64,000 nt of DNA from Cymodocea nodosa (lineage: Eukaryota > Streptophyta > Magnoliopsida > Alismatales > Cymodoceaceae). Made by a program: the position numbers and the translations under genes. Shown here piece after piece: positions 45,668 through 57,226 of the stretch (its first letter is position 1; each line of letters opens with the position of its first letter). A model generated the notes under the pieces. The model worked only from the letters and a program-made list of their open reading frames with translations, made no database searches and was not told the origin of the DNA. The DNA lies in NCBI GenBank assembly GCA_036874045.1, contig CM072335.1, positions 7,212,001 to 7,276,000 on the forward strand, given 5' to 3'.

Positions 45668-47840
45668 TTAGTCCTCTTTCCTAAGTCCATCTACTTCCTT
45701 CTAGAGCTTTTCTAGTTGTTGTTCTAATTGATTTATCCTCTCAATAGCCCCTATAATGCCTTTAGAAAGTCCAACAATCTCAACAACAGTATAATTTCTG
45801 TATTCTTTCACTGAAATGGTTCTTGATCTTATCCTTTTAGATGTCCATTTCGTGAAATCGATGTTGTCCACCATCAATAGTGGAATCAAATCTCTGTAAA
45901 ATAATTTCTTCTTTGCTGCTATCAACTTAGAGATAAAAACTGTAGACTAATTAACTTGAATCTTGTTCATAATTGCATATATGGCTCATTTAACAAACTA
46001 ACTTAGTTCAATATCGTGGCCTTGCCATTGGTAGGCATTTTTAATCAAAATGTTAGCTACCATGTGTGTTTTACCATTTAAGTGCTTCAACCTGTTTAAT
46101 AATGACACACTAGGATTGATAGCTAAATAGTCTTTTATTTCCTATTCTGTCCACTCGACTACAATTGTGTTTTCTAGAATTTCTCTCTTCATTTTTCAAT
46201 TCAAAAATGTTGTGGAGAAGCTCTGGTGTTATTTGTATATCAGCTTGCTCCATATTAGAAATTAACTTTCCTTCTTCTTCCCTCAAGTTTGTGTAAAAGT
46301 AGGGCACTAAATTTTCATATACAACATGCCCTCTTTGCTGAGAAATAAATTTTAATAGACCCTAGAACTTGAATAATTCTTTAATTTCCTGCATACCATC
46401 CCAGTTTACTAGTTTACTATATATAATATCATAACCCCTAATCTCTTGATATTTATTGTACGCTTCCTAACTCCAAAAGTGTACTTCATTCAAAACTGTT
46501 GCTTCAGCTAGGTCAGGAATTTGAATTTGTTGCTCTAGAGAGGTTTGTTCTTGAATTTCTTCTTCAATGTGCTGAACTTGAATTTGTTGGAAATGATCCA
46601 AAGATTCCTACATTTCAGCCTCTCTTTCTATCTATGGTGGAGAGTCGACAGAACTCTCCACTCTTCTTTCTTGAATCCTTTTTAAAATTTACTAAAGAGT
46701 CTCTCCCTCTTTAGTAGAATCTGTCGAGATATGTCCTTCCTATTCCATATGCTCTTGTTCAGTGTCTTCCCTTTCTTCTTCCTCCTGACTACCAATCTAC
46801 ATTGTCACTGTTCTTTCTAATTCTATGGCAAATTGGGATGGAGTCACGAGCAAATCAACTTCTACCCTAATTTCAGTTTCTTCTATTTGTATAGGCTGTA
46901 AACTAATTTCAACCTGTTTTTCTTCTTCTCCTTGCTCTTGCTGCTACTGCTCCTACTCCTCCTCAGATTCAAATAGCAAGTCTACAAAAATAGGCTCTGT
47001 AGGCCCTTCTGATATTTTAAGCTAAGGTTTAATCTCTATAGGAGCTTCAAACACTATCTCTTTTCCTTTCCTTCTTCTAAATAGTTGTGCCTGGTCTTCC
47101 TCTTCCTCTTCCTCCTCTGAGATTAAATCTACAAAAATAGGCTCTACAAGCCCTCGAGCCATAAGTACTAACTCTTCTTATTTTACTATTTCTATAATTA
47201 CTAGTCTCGAAGGACCAGCTTTAGTTTCTTTTGCAGCCATTGATCGAGCTGCTTCCTAATACTACTCAACTTTAATTTTATACTAGGCCCTCAACTTTTC
47301 TTCAGCCCTCCTTTTCTTTATGGAATCATACAAAATATGTGCCTTGGCCATAGCCATTTCTTCATCATCTCCTTGGTCTTTTGTTATTTTGACCAAGCTA
47401 GCAAACTCTTTATACTCTTCTTCAGTTCTCAACCAAGCAAATGTTACTCGTGGTAATGGCTCTGTTAATGGAACTAAAGGTTCTGCTTGTTTTGCAGCTG
47501 CAGTTGGCATTTCTGCTGCTAGTTCTTCAGCTACTTTCCTTTGTTGCTCCTAGATTGCCACCAGGCATGTCCACCAATATGTCATACGAACCATAGTCTG
47601 GACTTGTGCTAGATCAATTCTATGGCAACTTCGTTGTTTGGCTTGATTTTCCTTTCTCTATTCACAACAACTTCTGTTGCTACCTTAATCCTTGTTCCCA
47701 CAATCTGAGGTATGGTAATATCTAAATCTACTAAAACTTTCCTCTAGTAGAAGATGTTAGATTCTACCATTTAGAGTTCTTTCTCCCTTGTCGTGTTCTT
47801 GATCTTTTGTCTCGTATGTCATTCTTCTGATTCTTTGAGA
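45668..47840 (-). pseudogene. Env-like / plant-transposon ORF of the gypsy composite
   Basis: It is readable on the minus strand from near 47840 to a stop at 45668, with many stops. An Ala/Glu-rich start (EEYKEFASLVKITKDQGDDEEMAMAKAH) is followed by long acidic runs (Glu repeats near 47100 and 46970) and Gln/Glu-rich sequence. The C-terminal half holds YNKYQEIRGYDIIYSK, ELFKF and GLLKFISQQRGHVVYENLV, then YFYTNL, the FYANL-type motif of Env-like proteins. Next is a THMVANILI-like stretch, and a coiled-coil tail (GAIERINQLEQQLEKL). It lies downstream of integrase as in Athila. A solo LTR at 47846 cuts its N-terminus; a little coding sequence continues beyond 49838. Confidence 0.7.
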
Positions 47841-47845
47841 AATCT

Positions 47846-49837
47846 TGTTTAGAATGAAAAAGTGCATAATATTAACGATTAAATGATGGTTAATTGCATA
47901 ATATTTAGCTTATCATCTGAGAATTAAGCCATTATGTTATAATTGCACTATTATATGCTTTAATGAAAGAATCTGCATAAATTTAGGGAATTAACGTTAA
48001 TTAAGTATATTTCTGAACTATTGGTAAGTTGCAGGCTTTGAAATTCCTAAGTATCCGAATTTTCTGTTATTTCAGAGAGTTATATTACATGTATTGGACA
48101 ATTATGTTTTAAATGCTTAAAGAATATTTTATTATTTTTTGGAATACATGTGTTGAAACCATAATACATGACTTAAATGAATGTTCGGTAAGTTATCTGT
48201 AAACTATCCGAAATGTATTTGAGCATCGGATAGTTAGATTTTTAAGTATCAGAAATATCTTTTTATCATAAAACTGCTTGAGGACACGTGTCGCATTTTG
48301 GAAACTTGACTTAAGTTATCTTTCAGAAGGTTAGGTGCTAACTATCTGAAATGCATATAAGTTTCGGATACTTATAGTTGTAACTATTTGAAACATCTAA
48401 ACTCGTTATTTCTTTATTGCACATGTTTTATAGTTAAATCAACGAAGTAAGTCCGCTGAGTTATCTGTAACTCCACGGACCATTTATTTTCTAATATGCC
48501 ACTGTAGCAGTTGCAGAAACAAGACATTCGAAGGAAAACCACAATTACACGTATCACATAGGAATTCACTCATGGAATAAAGAAGAAATCACCATCGTTG
48601 ATATGAATGAAGAAAATCCAACCGATCATCTAAGCAAAAGCAATTACTACAGAAAGAAATATAAAAGAAGAGGAGAAAGACAAAGAAAGTGTGTGTGCAA
48701 AGGTGGAGAACCATGCTAACTGCAGGAAGCATCGGAAGTTCCCTGAAGCTCCGCACCACCACCAAAATCGCCAACCATTGGAGGTCTGTAAGGATACTTT
48801 CCTGATGTCAAGTCGATTTCGAGCCAAACACGGTGACTAACAACCACTATAAGGAGTGATCGCGTCACGGGAAGGGAAGCCATTTTCACCAAGCACCAAC
48901 TCATATCTTAGGAGATCGTAAAGCTTCTAGCCTTAGTTTCGGATTGATACCAGTATGTGGAAGAGGAGATCATCTTACAATTCTTGATTCATGATTCTAT
49001 AGGGAGAGGAGGCAAGATTGTAAGTGATTAAGTTTTTAGTGGTGTAATCGTGTTGCATGTAGTGACAGAAGTTTTTATGGTCAATAGAGATTTTTACATT
49101 TCACCTTTCATTCATCTTCAGGAACATATCAAAACAAAAATACGAAAACAACAAAGTATCTGTGTTTACCCTTAGCATTTAAGTATTGTATTGTTTGTTT
49201 TGTATCGTGATTAATGTTATCATTGTTAGTATTGTAAATGTTTTATGTTTGTTTGATTCAGAAAATAGTTTTATTGTTTATTGAAATTGATTCATTTCAG
49301 ATACTTAAAGATTTTAATGGTTGCTATTTGAACTATCTAAATGTTAGTGTTGCTTAATGATAAATCTAATACTAACTAAAATTAAAGAGCTTAATTGATG
49401 TTATCTACATTCTATGGAACCGCCCAATGGTTGGCCAAATTCCTCTATAAATAGCAGTATTTAACTAGAAAGATAGGCTCGTGGAGTTAACTTAAGTCCA
49501 TGAGGTTAGTCTGTTGAGTTAGTCATAACTCCACGAACTAAGTCCATTGTGTTAACCTTAACTCAATGAAGTGCTTAACTAAATACATATAAACTCTAAT
49601 ATAAAAATCAAAACAGTACACAATTCTTACTCAATCTCTGTGCAATCGACTTGTACTTGCACACAAATACAATATACATTGTGCACTTGTAGTTAAAATA
49701 CAAATTGGAATTAATATCTAATTTGTGTGAAAGGTTGTTTGTTTACTTCTAAAAGTAATTATTTATATAAGCATAAAAACAAATTAAACAAGTTTTTTGG
49801 CACTATTTAACAAATAGAAGTTAACAAATTCAATGCA
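47846..49837 (+). mobile_element. Solo G-family gypsy LTR, plus orientation
   Basis: It runs from TGTTTAGAATGAAAAAG to TTCAATGCA, 1992 bp, flanked by identical 5-mers AATCT at 47841-47845 and 49838-49842. This is the only G LTR in the window with a clear target duplication and defines the full length of the family. Direction is opposite to the element it entered. It contains the block 48261-48330 around GGACACGTGTC that is shared with A-family copia LTRs. Confidence 0.93.
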
Positions 49838-49842
49838 AATCT

Positions 49843-50617
49843 CGTGGTGTCTATTTCCTCCTAGAACTCTAGCATCATCTTGTCTTCGTGGTGTGATAGA
49901 ATAGAACGGAATCACTTTGATCTCTATTATTCTAAGTTCTAAATGATTCTACGGATAATGCCCCCAAATCCTAAGTTTTAATATAAACAAACCCTAGGTT
50001 TTAGGTGAGTAATTAGGACATTTTCCCGTGAAAACTTTCACTCTCTCACTTACCTCTCCATGGAGTTACGATTAACTCCACGGACTAAGTTTGTGGACTT
50101 AACTACAATACTCCGTTGAGTTATAGTTAACTCAACAAGGTAAGTTCGTTAACTTATCCTAGACTCAACGGAGTAAGTTCATTGAGTTAAGCGTAACTCA
50201 ACGGACTTCTCGTAAAGTTATAACTAATAAAAATACTTTTAATAATAATTTTTACTTCAGTCTAGACTGAAGACTTTTCGGTCTAACTGACTCTTAATTT
50301 TTCAACATTTTAAAATTTCAGTCAAACTATTATATTTCTTAGTTGAACCAAAATTAAATACTCTCTCCTTTTGTTTTCTTTTTTCTAGTTGAACTGATAC
50401 TATGCTTCGGTAAAACTAACATTTTTACTTAATATAATATATATATTTTTTTATGTTTTCTTGTTTTAGTCAAACCGATGGATCCTATTGATTGAATCAC
50501 AACAATTTTTTCTTTTAATATATGTTTCGATAAAACCGATAATTTCTTTTGGTTAAACCGTGACTATGTTTAAATAAGTTTTTTTATTTTTTTACAAAAT
50601 ACTTAGATAATTTCTTA
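49843..50617 (-). other. Noncoding stretch after integrase with two motif clusters
   Basis: 49843-49960 is probably the 5' end of the Env-like ORF. The segment 50055-50225 contains a dense run of class-1 arms (GGAGTTACGATTAACTCCACGGA, GTTGAGTTATAGTTAACTC and others). The segment 50255-50550 contains a different repeated word, (T/C)(C/G)GGT(T/A)AAAC(C/T)GA-like, in both directions (for example TTCGGTAAAACT, AGTCAAACCGATGG, GGTTAAACCGTGAC), separated by T-rich DNA. No ORF. Confidence 0.55.
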
Positions 50618-51940
50618 CTAAGTAAAGCTCAAGTAGTCCTCTACTCTTACTTCTTCTATAATTCCAAAGGAACTTTTTGGAATCTTCAGAATAAGTCTAA
50701 GTCTTTGTCCATTTACTTTAAATATATTTTGATTTTTAGGATTTTCAATTTCAATAGCTCCATAGGAATAAATATTTCGAATTATATAAGGTCCTGCCCA
50801 TCTAGATCTTAATTTTCCTGGATGGTTATGGAGTCTAGTCATGTAAAGATATACTTCTTGTCCTATTTCAAAAGTTTTTGGAATAATTTTCTTGTCATGC
50901 TAGAACTTCATTTTCTCTTTTTCTTTTACAGTTTTTTAATTAGCTTCATTCCTAAATTCTTCTAATTCAATCAATTGTATTTTCCTATTTTCAACAGCTT
51001 GATTTAAATTAGTGTTTAGAGTTTTTAATGCCCAATAGGCTTTATGTTCAATTTTAGTTGGTAAATGGCAACTTTTTCCATATACTAGTCTAAAAGGTGA
51101 CATACCTAAGCTTGTCTTATAAGCAGTTCTATAAGCCCAAAATGCATCTATTAATCTATTAGCCCAATCTTTTCTAGTAGGATTTACTACTTTTTCTAAG
51201 ATTAATTTAATTTGTTTGTTCGCATTTTCTACTTGTCCACTTATTTGTGGATGATATGATGTTGCAATTTTGTGATTTACTCCATATTTCTTCATTAAGG
51301 CTTCAAAACTTCTATTACAAAAATGAGTTCCTCTATCATTGATAATAGCTTTAGGTATTCCAAATCTAGCAATTATATTAGTTCTTATAAAGTGTATTGC
51401 CACTATGTTGTCATTAGCTTTTGTAGGAATAGCTTCTATCCAATTAGATACGTGATCCACCCCTAATAATATATAATTAAATTGATTAAACATAGGAAAT
51501 TGACCTATAAAATTTATTCCCCACACATTAAAGATTTCAACCTCAACAATAGGATTCAGAGGCATCATATTCCTCTTTGATATTCTTCCTATTTGTTGAC
51601 ATCTTAAACAACTTAAGCAGTATTTATGAGCATCTTTAAATAGTGTTGGCCAATAAAATTCACATTGCAGAATTTTGGTAGTAGTTTTCCCTGAATCAAA
51701 ATGCCCTCCACATGCTTGGTCATGATAGAAAGACAATATGCTCTAATATTCAGTTTCTGGAACACACCTCCTTAAAACCATATTAGGACATTTCTTAAAT
51801 AAGTATGGGTCTTCCAAATAATAATATTTTACTCTTGAAAAGAACAATTTCTTATTCTGTCTATTCCAATCCTTAGGTGTTAAACTAATAACTAAGTAAC
51901 TAACTATGTCTGCATACCAAGGCATTGTGTTGATGGTCAT
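50618..51940 (-). pseudogene. Gypsy integrase of the composite
   Basis: The H2C2 zinc domain is SFYHDQACGGHFDSGKTTT followed by FYWPTLFKDAHKYCLSCLRC. The core reads NVWGINFIGQFP, where the first catalytic Asp of the family (WGID) is replaced by Asn; IINDRGTHF retains the second Asp, and GQVENANKQIK retains the Glu. The conserved segment FWAYRTAYKTSLGMSPFRLVYGKSCHLP follows, then after a frameshift SRWAGPYIIRNIYSYGAIEIE and the end VNGQRLRLIL (50842-50618). It joins element cDNA to host DNA; this copy cannot, because of D-to-N and the breaks. Confidence 0.94.
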
Positions 51941-51991
51941 TAATTGTTCATCAGGAAAATTATCCTTAATTTCAATATTTGACTTTTTTAT

Positions 51992-52450
51992 TTATAATCT
52001 TGATAAATGATCTACTACTACATTCTCACAACCTTTTTTATCTTTAATTTCTAGATCAAATTCTTGTAATAATAATATCCACCAGATCAATCTAGGTTTA
52101 GTCTCTTTCCTTACTATTAGGTGTTTCAAAGCTGAATGATCCGTGTATACTATCACTTTAGCTCTAATCAGATATGATCTAAACTTTTCTAAGGTAAACA
52201 CAATAGCTAACAGCTCTTTTTCAGTAGTTGTGTAATTAACTTGAGCATCATTTAAGGTTTTGCTTGCATAATGAATCACTCTAGGAGATTTTTATATCTT
52301 CTGTCCCAACACTACTCCTACAGGAAAATCAAATGCATCGCACATTAATTCAAATGGATGGCTCCAATCAGGTGCTTGAATTATAGGAGTTGAAATTAAG
52401 CTCGTTTTAAGCTTGAAAAATGCTTCTTTCCAAATTTTATCAAAGTTGAA
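51992..52450 (-). pseudogene. Gypsy RNase H of the composite
   Basis: It reads MCDAFDFPVGVVLGQK-like sequence around 52340-52300 (one stop), [90 protein letters not shown], the typical gypsy RNase H order with the TEKELL Glu and YTDH Asp present. A stop separates it from the integrase frame at about 51990. Confidence 0.93.
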
Positions 52451-52485
52451 TGGGACATCTTTTAATAGATTAGTTAAAGGTCTAG

Positions 52486-53361
52486 CTATTTTGCTAAAGT
52501 CTTTAATAATCTTCTATAAAATCCAGCATATCCTAGAAATGATCTAATATCTTTTACTGATTTAGGTTCTCGTAGATTAGAAATTACTTCTATTTTAGCT
52601 TTATCTACTTCCAACCCTCTCTTTGAAACATGTCCCAAGATTATTCCTTGTTTAACCATGAAGTGAAATTTTTCCCAATTTAGAACCATATTTTTTTCCA
52701 CACAACATTTTAATACTTGGTCTAAATTTTTTAAACACACTTCATATGAAGTTCCATAAACAGTAAAATCATCCATAAATATTTCTAAAAAATCATTAGT
52801 CATTCTAGTGAATATGCCCTACATACACCTTTGAAAGGTGATTGGTGCATTGCATAATCTGAATGGTATTCTCTTAAAAGCATAAGTTCCATTAGGATAG
52901 GTGAAAGTTGTTTTCTCTTGATCCTCTAATGCTACTCGAACTTGGTTATATCCTGAATACTTGTCTAGTAAACAAAAATATTCTTGCCCTACTAATTTTT
53001 CTAGCATTTGATCTATGAAAGGTAAGGGAAAATGATCTTTCCTAGTCACAGCATTCAGCTTTCTATAATCTATACACACCCTCCAGCCTGATTAAATTCT
53101 AGTAGGTATCAAGTCTTGACTTTCATTCCTAATAACTATTAATTCTGATTTCTTGAGAACTACATGGATTAGACTAACCCATGGGCTATTAGAAATAAGA
53201 TAAATTATGTCATTATCTAACCATTTCACTATTTCCTTCCTAACTACTTCTTTAAGGTTTGGATTTAATCTCCTCTCAGGAATTCTAACAGATTTAGCAT
53301 TCTCTTCTAAGTATATGTGGTGACAGCATAAAGTTGCACTTAACCCTTTTATATTAGTCAT
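52486..53361 (-). pseudogene. Gypsy reverse transcriptase of the composite
   Basis: It reads RIPERRLNPNLKEVVRKEIVKWLD (start of RVT_1), ISNSPWVSLIHVVLKKSE, then after a stop CIDYRKLNAVTRKDHFPLPFIDQML, FCLLDKYSGYNQ, TFTYPNGTYAFKRIPFRLCNAPITFQRCM, another stop, then the active site FLEIFMDDFTVYG and LRSFLGYAGFYRR-type sequence. In the family the pattern is LDGYSGYNQ; here Gly is Lys. Three nonsense or frame breaks make it inactive. Confidence 0.95.
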
Positions 53362-53457
53362 AGTCCATCCTATTGCTTCTTTATAAGTTTTTACTACATC
53401 TTTTAATTTAGCAGTTTGATCCTTTTTTAAATCTGAAGTAATAATGATTGGACATGT

Positions 53458-54300
53458 TCATTTTTCTTCCAGAAATATATAGGTTAATTCGAGAGGTAAA
53501 GGTTTTAAATCTAAATGTTGCCCATCAGAAACTAGAGCTCCTAATTGAACATCATCATCTTCTAAATTAATTTCTTCCTGATCTCCTTCTATATTTATGC
53601 TTTCACTTTCTTCTAAAGTTTCAGAATTTAGTTGCCTATTTAATTCTTCTTGAATCACATCATCTAGCATATCTCCTTCATCTTCTAAAAAGTCTATAGT
53701 ATGTAAGGACATTTCTAACTCCTCAAACTTTTCTAGTTTGAAAATGTTTAATTGAGTATCCTCATTACCATATGCTAACTTCATTACTCCAGTTTTAATA
53801 ACAGCCCTGATGTTGCTAAAAATGGTCTTCCAAAAATTAAAAATGTATCACTATTTTTATGCTTAATTTGTTGGGAATCCAAAATTACAATATCAATAGG
53901 ATATATGAAGTTTTTGATTTTAATTAGGACATCCTCTATTTTTCCTCTAGGGTATCTTATACTTCTATCAACTAATTGAATAATAATCCTAGTAGGAATT
54001 AAGCCTTCTAATCCTAAGGATGCAAATATATCACTTGGCATAACATTTATACCTGCACGTAGGTCTATTAAGGTTCTTTCTAGAAGGGTATCTCCTATGG
54101 TGCATGATATAATAGGAATTCCAAGATTAGATAACTTTTTAGGAATTTGGCAGAAATAGGGAACTACTTTGCTCAGCTAAATGAACTTTCCTTAAAACTT
54201 TTTGCTCTCTTTTCTTAGTACACCAATCCTTAAGAAATTTAGCACAAGGTGGCATTTTCTGCAATAAGTCTAACAAAGGAATGTTAACTTGTACTTTTCA
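53458..54300 (-). pseudogene. Gypsy protease and post-protease linker of the composite
   Basis: The protease part is frameshifted near 54060-54160. MPSDIFASLGLEGL, LVDRSIRYPRGKIEDVL and IFGRPFLATSG are readable at 54041-53800. The linker (53784-53458) reads MKLAYGNEDTQLNIF and a long acidic stretch (EEESINIEGDQEEINLEDDDVQLG-like), then LKPLPLELTYIFLEE, the KPLPSHLKYAFLE-type motif that precedes RT in Athila. The equivalent region in G3 (17376-16792) is better preserved. Confidence 0.88.
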
Positions 54301-54309
54301 AAAATTTCT

Positions 54310-55260
54310 CTAATTTTTTCTTATTTTTCAGGAAATGTTTGTTGTAATCTTTCAGGATAGGATGCTAATGATTGTGATTTAAAAGATTCTTTTTCTTTCA
54401 TTTGATTTGTTTGATCATTTTTAGTCTCATTTTCAAATTCAGATTTTTCTTCATTGATTTCTATATTTTCAAATATTACATTTTCCTTATCATTTTGATT
54501 TTTGCTCTTATCCACCTTCATATTATTTTCTTTTTGAATTCTTGGTGGTATATCATTTCCAAATCTTAATGTTATACATACATCTTCCAGATTTTCATTA
54601 CTTTCTTGATGTTCTTGTATATCATTTTCAAGGGTATGATCTTCAACTGTTTTTAGTTTTAAATTGCCTTCTTTAAATTCTATTGCATTGGTATTTTCTT
54701 TTGTTTGTATGTCTTGCAAATTATGCAGATCTGTAACATTAAAGTTTTCATTTGTGTTTCCCTATTGCATGACTTGTAATTTCATTGTAAATTCATCCAA
54801 TGCTTTTAGTTTTCTTTCCAAATCATCTAATCTTATTGCATTCAATTTTTGATCAATTTTCATTATGGTTTTTTCAGTTTCATAAATGATATCAATTTTA
54901 GGTTCTGAATATGCTTCCTTATAGTTTAATTGGTTGACTTCTTGTTGCTGACACATATATTGTTCTAGTTTGTCCATGTTTTGCTTTAAGCTACGCTACA
55001 GTCTATCATGTCTATCCCAAACTTCCTTGTCTCTCAACATATTACACATTCTAAGCTGACCATTAGTTGGGTAAACCATAGGATTCTCATACTCAGATCT
55101 ATTATAGTGAAGATAATTCATTTATTGTTCATGTGATCTAACCATCTACAATCGTCTCAATTTTAAACAATTAGAAATGTCGTGACCTTCCAAATTGCAG
55201 AATTCACATATGCTAATTACATGTTTCAGAAATCTTTAAGCATAAGCATATGCCATATTC
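54310..55260 (-). pseudogene. Zinc-knuckle ORF at the 5' end of the gypsy composite
   Basis: It starts near ATG 55254 (MAYAYA, then a stop). It contains a full CCHC knuckle CEFCNLEGHDISNC (CX2CX4HX4C) at about residue 20, then NRSEYENPMVYPTNGQ, MCQQQEVNQLNYKEAYSEP, a coiled coil (MKIDQKLNAIRLDDLERKLKALDE), an acidic stretch and YPERLQQTFPEK leading to the protease. It is collinear with 20172-17513. Like that copy it begins directly after the PBS region and has no retrotrans_gag capsid core before the knuckle. Confidence 0.8.
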
Positions 55261-55331
55261 TTAATTATAGAAGAAAACACACAACACTCCTCTTGCTATT
55301 AAAACAAAACAACACTCACAGTTGCTTAGCT

Positions 55332-55352
55332 ACTCAATCCCCAATGGCATTA
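55332..55352 (-). other. PBS-like site of the composite
   Basis: The minus strand reads TAATGCCATTGGGGATTGAG, a degraded form of TGGCGCCGTTGCCGGGGAA, seven bases from the LTR start at 55360 and about 70 bp before the zinc-knuckle ORF. It matches the inner unit of the PBS array at 20219-20252. Confidence 0.6.
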
Positions 55353-55359
55353 GAAAACT

Positions 55360-57226
55360 TGTCTTGATGTGAAAGGTTAGATCAGACAATTGGTTTAATT
55401 TGTCTTTAGACTTATATCAATAATTACTTTTAGAAGTAATCTAACAAACTTTCACAAAAATTAGATATTAATTCCAATTTGTATTTTAACTACAAGTGCA
55501 CAGTGTATATTGTATTTGTGTGCAAGTACAGGTTGATCCCATAGAGATTAAGTAAGAATTGTGTACTGTTCTGGTTCTAATAATGGAATTTATGTGTTCA
55601 GTAAGCACTCTGTTGAGTTACAATTAACACAACAGACCAAGTTGGTGGAGTTATGGCTAACTTAATGGACTAACCTCATGGACTTAAGTTAACTCCACGA
55701 GCCTATCTTTCCAATTAAATACTGCTATTTACAGAGGAATTCAGCCAACCATTGGGCGGTTCCATAGATTGTAAATAACTTCAATTAAGCTCTTTAATGC
55801 TAGTTAATATTAGATTTATCATTAAGCAACACTGACATTCAAATTTTTCAAACAGTAACCATTAAAATCTTTAAGTATCTAGAATGAATCAATTTCAGTA
55901 AACTGTAAAACTATTTTCTATTTTCTAAATCAAACAAACATAAAACATTCACAATATTGACAATGATAACATTACTCACGATATAAAATAAACAATACAA
56001 CACTTAAACACTAAATATAAACACAGATAAGTTGTTATTTTTGGTATTTTTGTTTTAATGTGTTCATGAAAATGGGCGAAAGGTGAAATGTAAAAATCTC
56101 TATCGATAGTAAAAACTTCTATCACTACATGCGACGCGATTATACCACTGAAAACTTAATCACTTACAATCCTGCCTCCTCCCCTTATAGAATCGCGAGT
56201 CCAGAATTGCAAGATGATCTCCTCTTCAACATACTAGCATCAACTCGAAACCAAGGCTAGAAGCTTTACGATCTCTTGAGATATGAGGCGGTGCATGGTG
56301 AAAATGGCTTCCCTTCCTACAACACGATCACTCCTCATAGTGGTTGTCAGACACCATGTTTGGCTCGAAATTGACCCAACATCAGGAAAGTATCCTCACA
56401 AACTTCCGATGGTTGGTAATTATGGTGATTTTTGGTGATGGTGTGGAGCTTTAGTGAACTTCCGACGCTGCTTGCAGTTAGTGCGGTCCTCCACATCTAC
56501 ACACACCGCCAACCACACTTTCTTCGTTTTTCTCCTCTTCTTTTATATTTCTTCAGTAATAACTACTTCTGCTTAGATGATCGGTTGGATTTTCTTCATT
56601 CTTATCAACGATGGTGATTTCTTCTTCCTTCAATGAGTGAATTCCTATGTGATACGTGCAATCGTGGTTTGCCTTCGAATGCCCTATTTCTATAACCACT
56701 ATAGTGGCATATTAGAAAATAAATGGTCCGTGGAGTTACAAATAACTCAACGGACTTACTTCGTTGATTTAACTATAAAACACGTGCAATAAAGAAATAA
56801 GCTGCTAACATAACACGTTACCTTAATGTGTATTCATGTAACTCAATACGTACAGTTATGCTAACTTAACGAGTTAAACATATGCATCTCATGTGATATA
56901 CTAAAGCATTTAAATTCAACATGTATACTCAAGGAAATAATAAAATATTCTTCTATCATTAAAAACATAATTGTCCAGTACATGCAATATAACTCTCCGA
57001 AATAACAGAAAATTCGGATACTTAAGAATTTCACAGCCTGTAATTTATCAACAGTTCAGAAATGTACTAAATTAACATTAATTCCCTGAAATTATGTAGA
57101 TTCTTTCATTAAAGCTTATAACAGTGTAATAATAACATAATGGCGTAATTCTTATATGATAAGCTAAATATTATGCAATTAACCATCATTTAACCGTTAA
57201 TATTATGCACTTTTTCATTCTAAATA
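55360..57226 (-). repeat. G-family gypsy LTR, 5' LTR of the composite
   Basis: It runs from TGTCTTGATGTG to CATTCTAAATA (TG kept, CA changed to TA at the U3 end), about 1867 bp. It is collinear with the 34256-37813 LTR: GCAAGTGCACAGTG landmark, ACACAACAGACC / GGTGGAGTTA palindromes at 55620-55710, GTGATTTCTTC region, then U3 motifs at 56740-56900. Confidence 0.85.

Larger units (their letters stand above)
34256..57226 (-). mobile_element. Athila-like gypsy composite G1/G2 with same-orientation G LTRs at both ends
   Basis: On the minus strand: LTR (57226-55360), PBS-like site, zinc-knuckle ORF, protease, RT, RNase H, integrase (50618), Env-like ORF (to 45668), gag capsid core (44618-41014), F-box gene (40788-39649), 3' noncoding region, PPT (37825-37814), LTR (37813-34256). 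It is interrupted by solo LTRs at 36080-37784 and 47846-49837 and by a 2.2-kb insertion at 41705-43920. All parts point the same way and both ends carry the same LTR family. The gag core lying after the Env-like ORF is abnormal; either one rearranged element or a fusion of two (G1 with pol, G2 with gag) explains it. The outer 5-mers do not match. Confidence 0.6.

Noticed and set aside
46499-47553. Plus-strand ORFs rich in Ser, Leu and Phe
   Set aside because: They are antisense shadows of the Glu/Gln-rich Env-like ORF on the minus strand.
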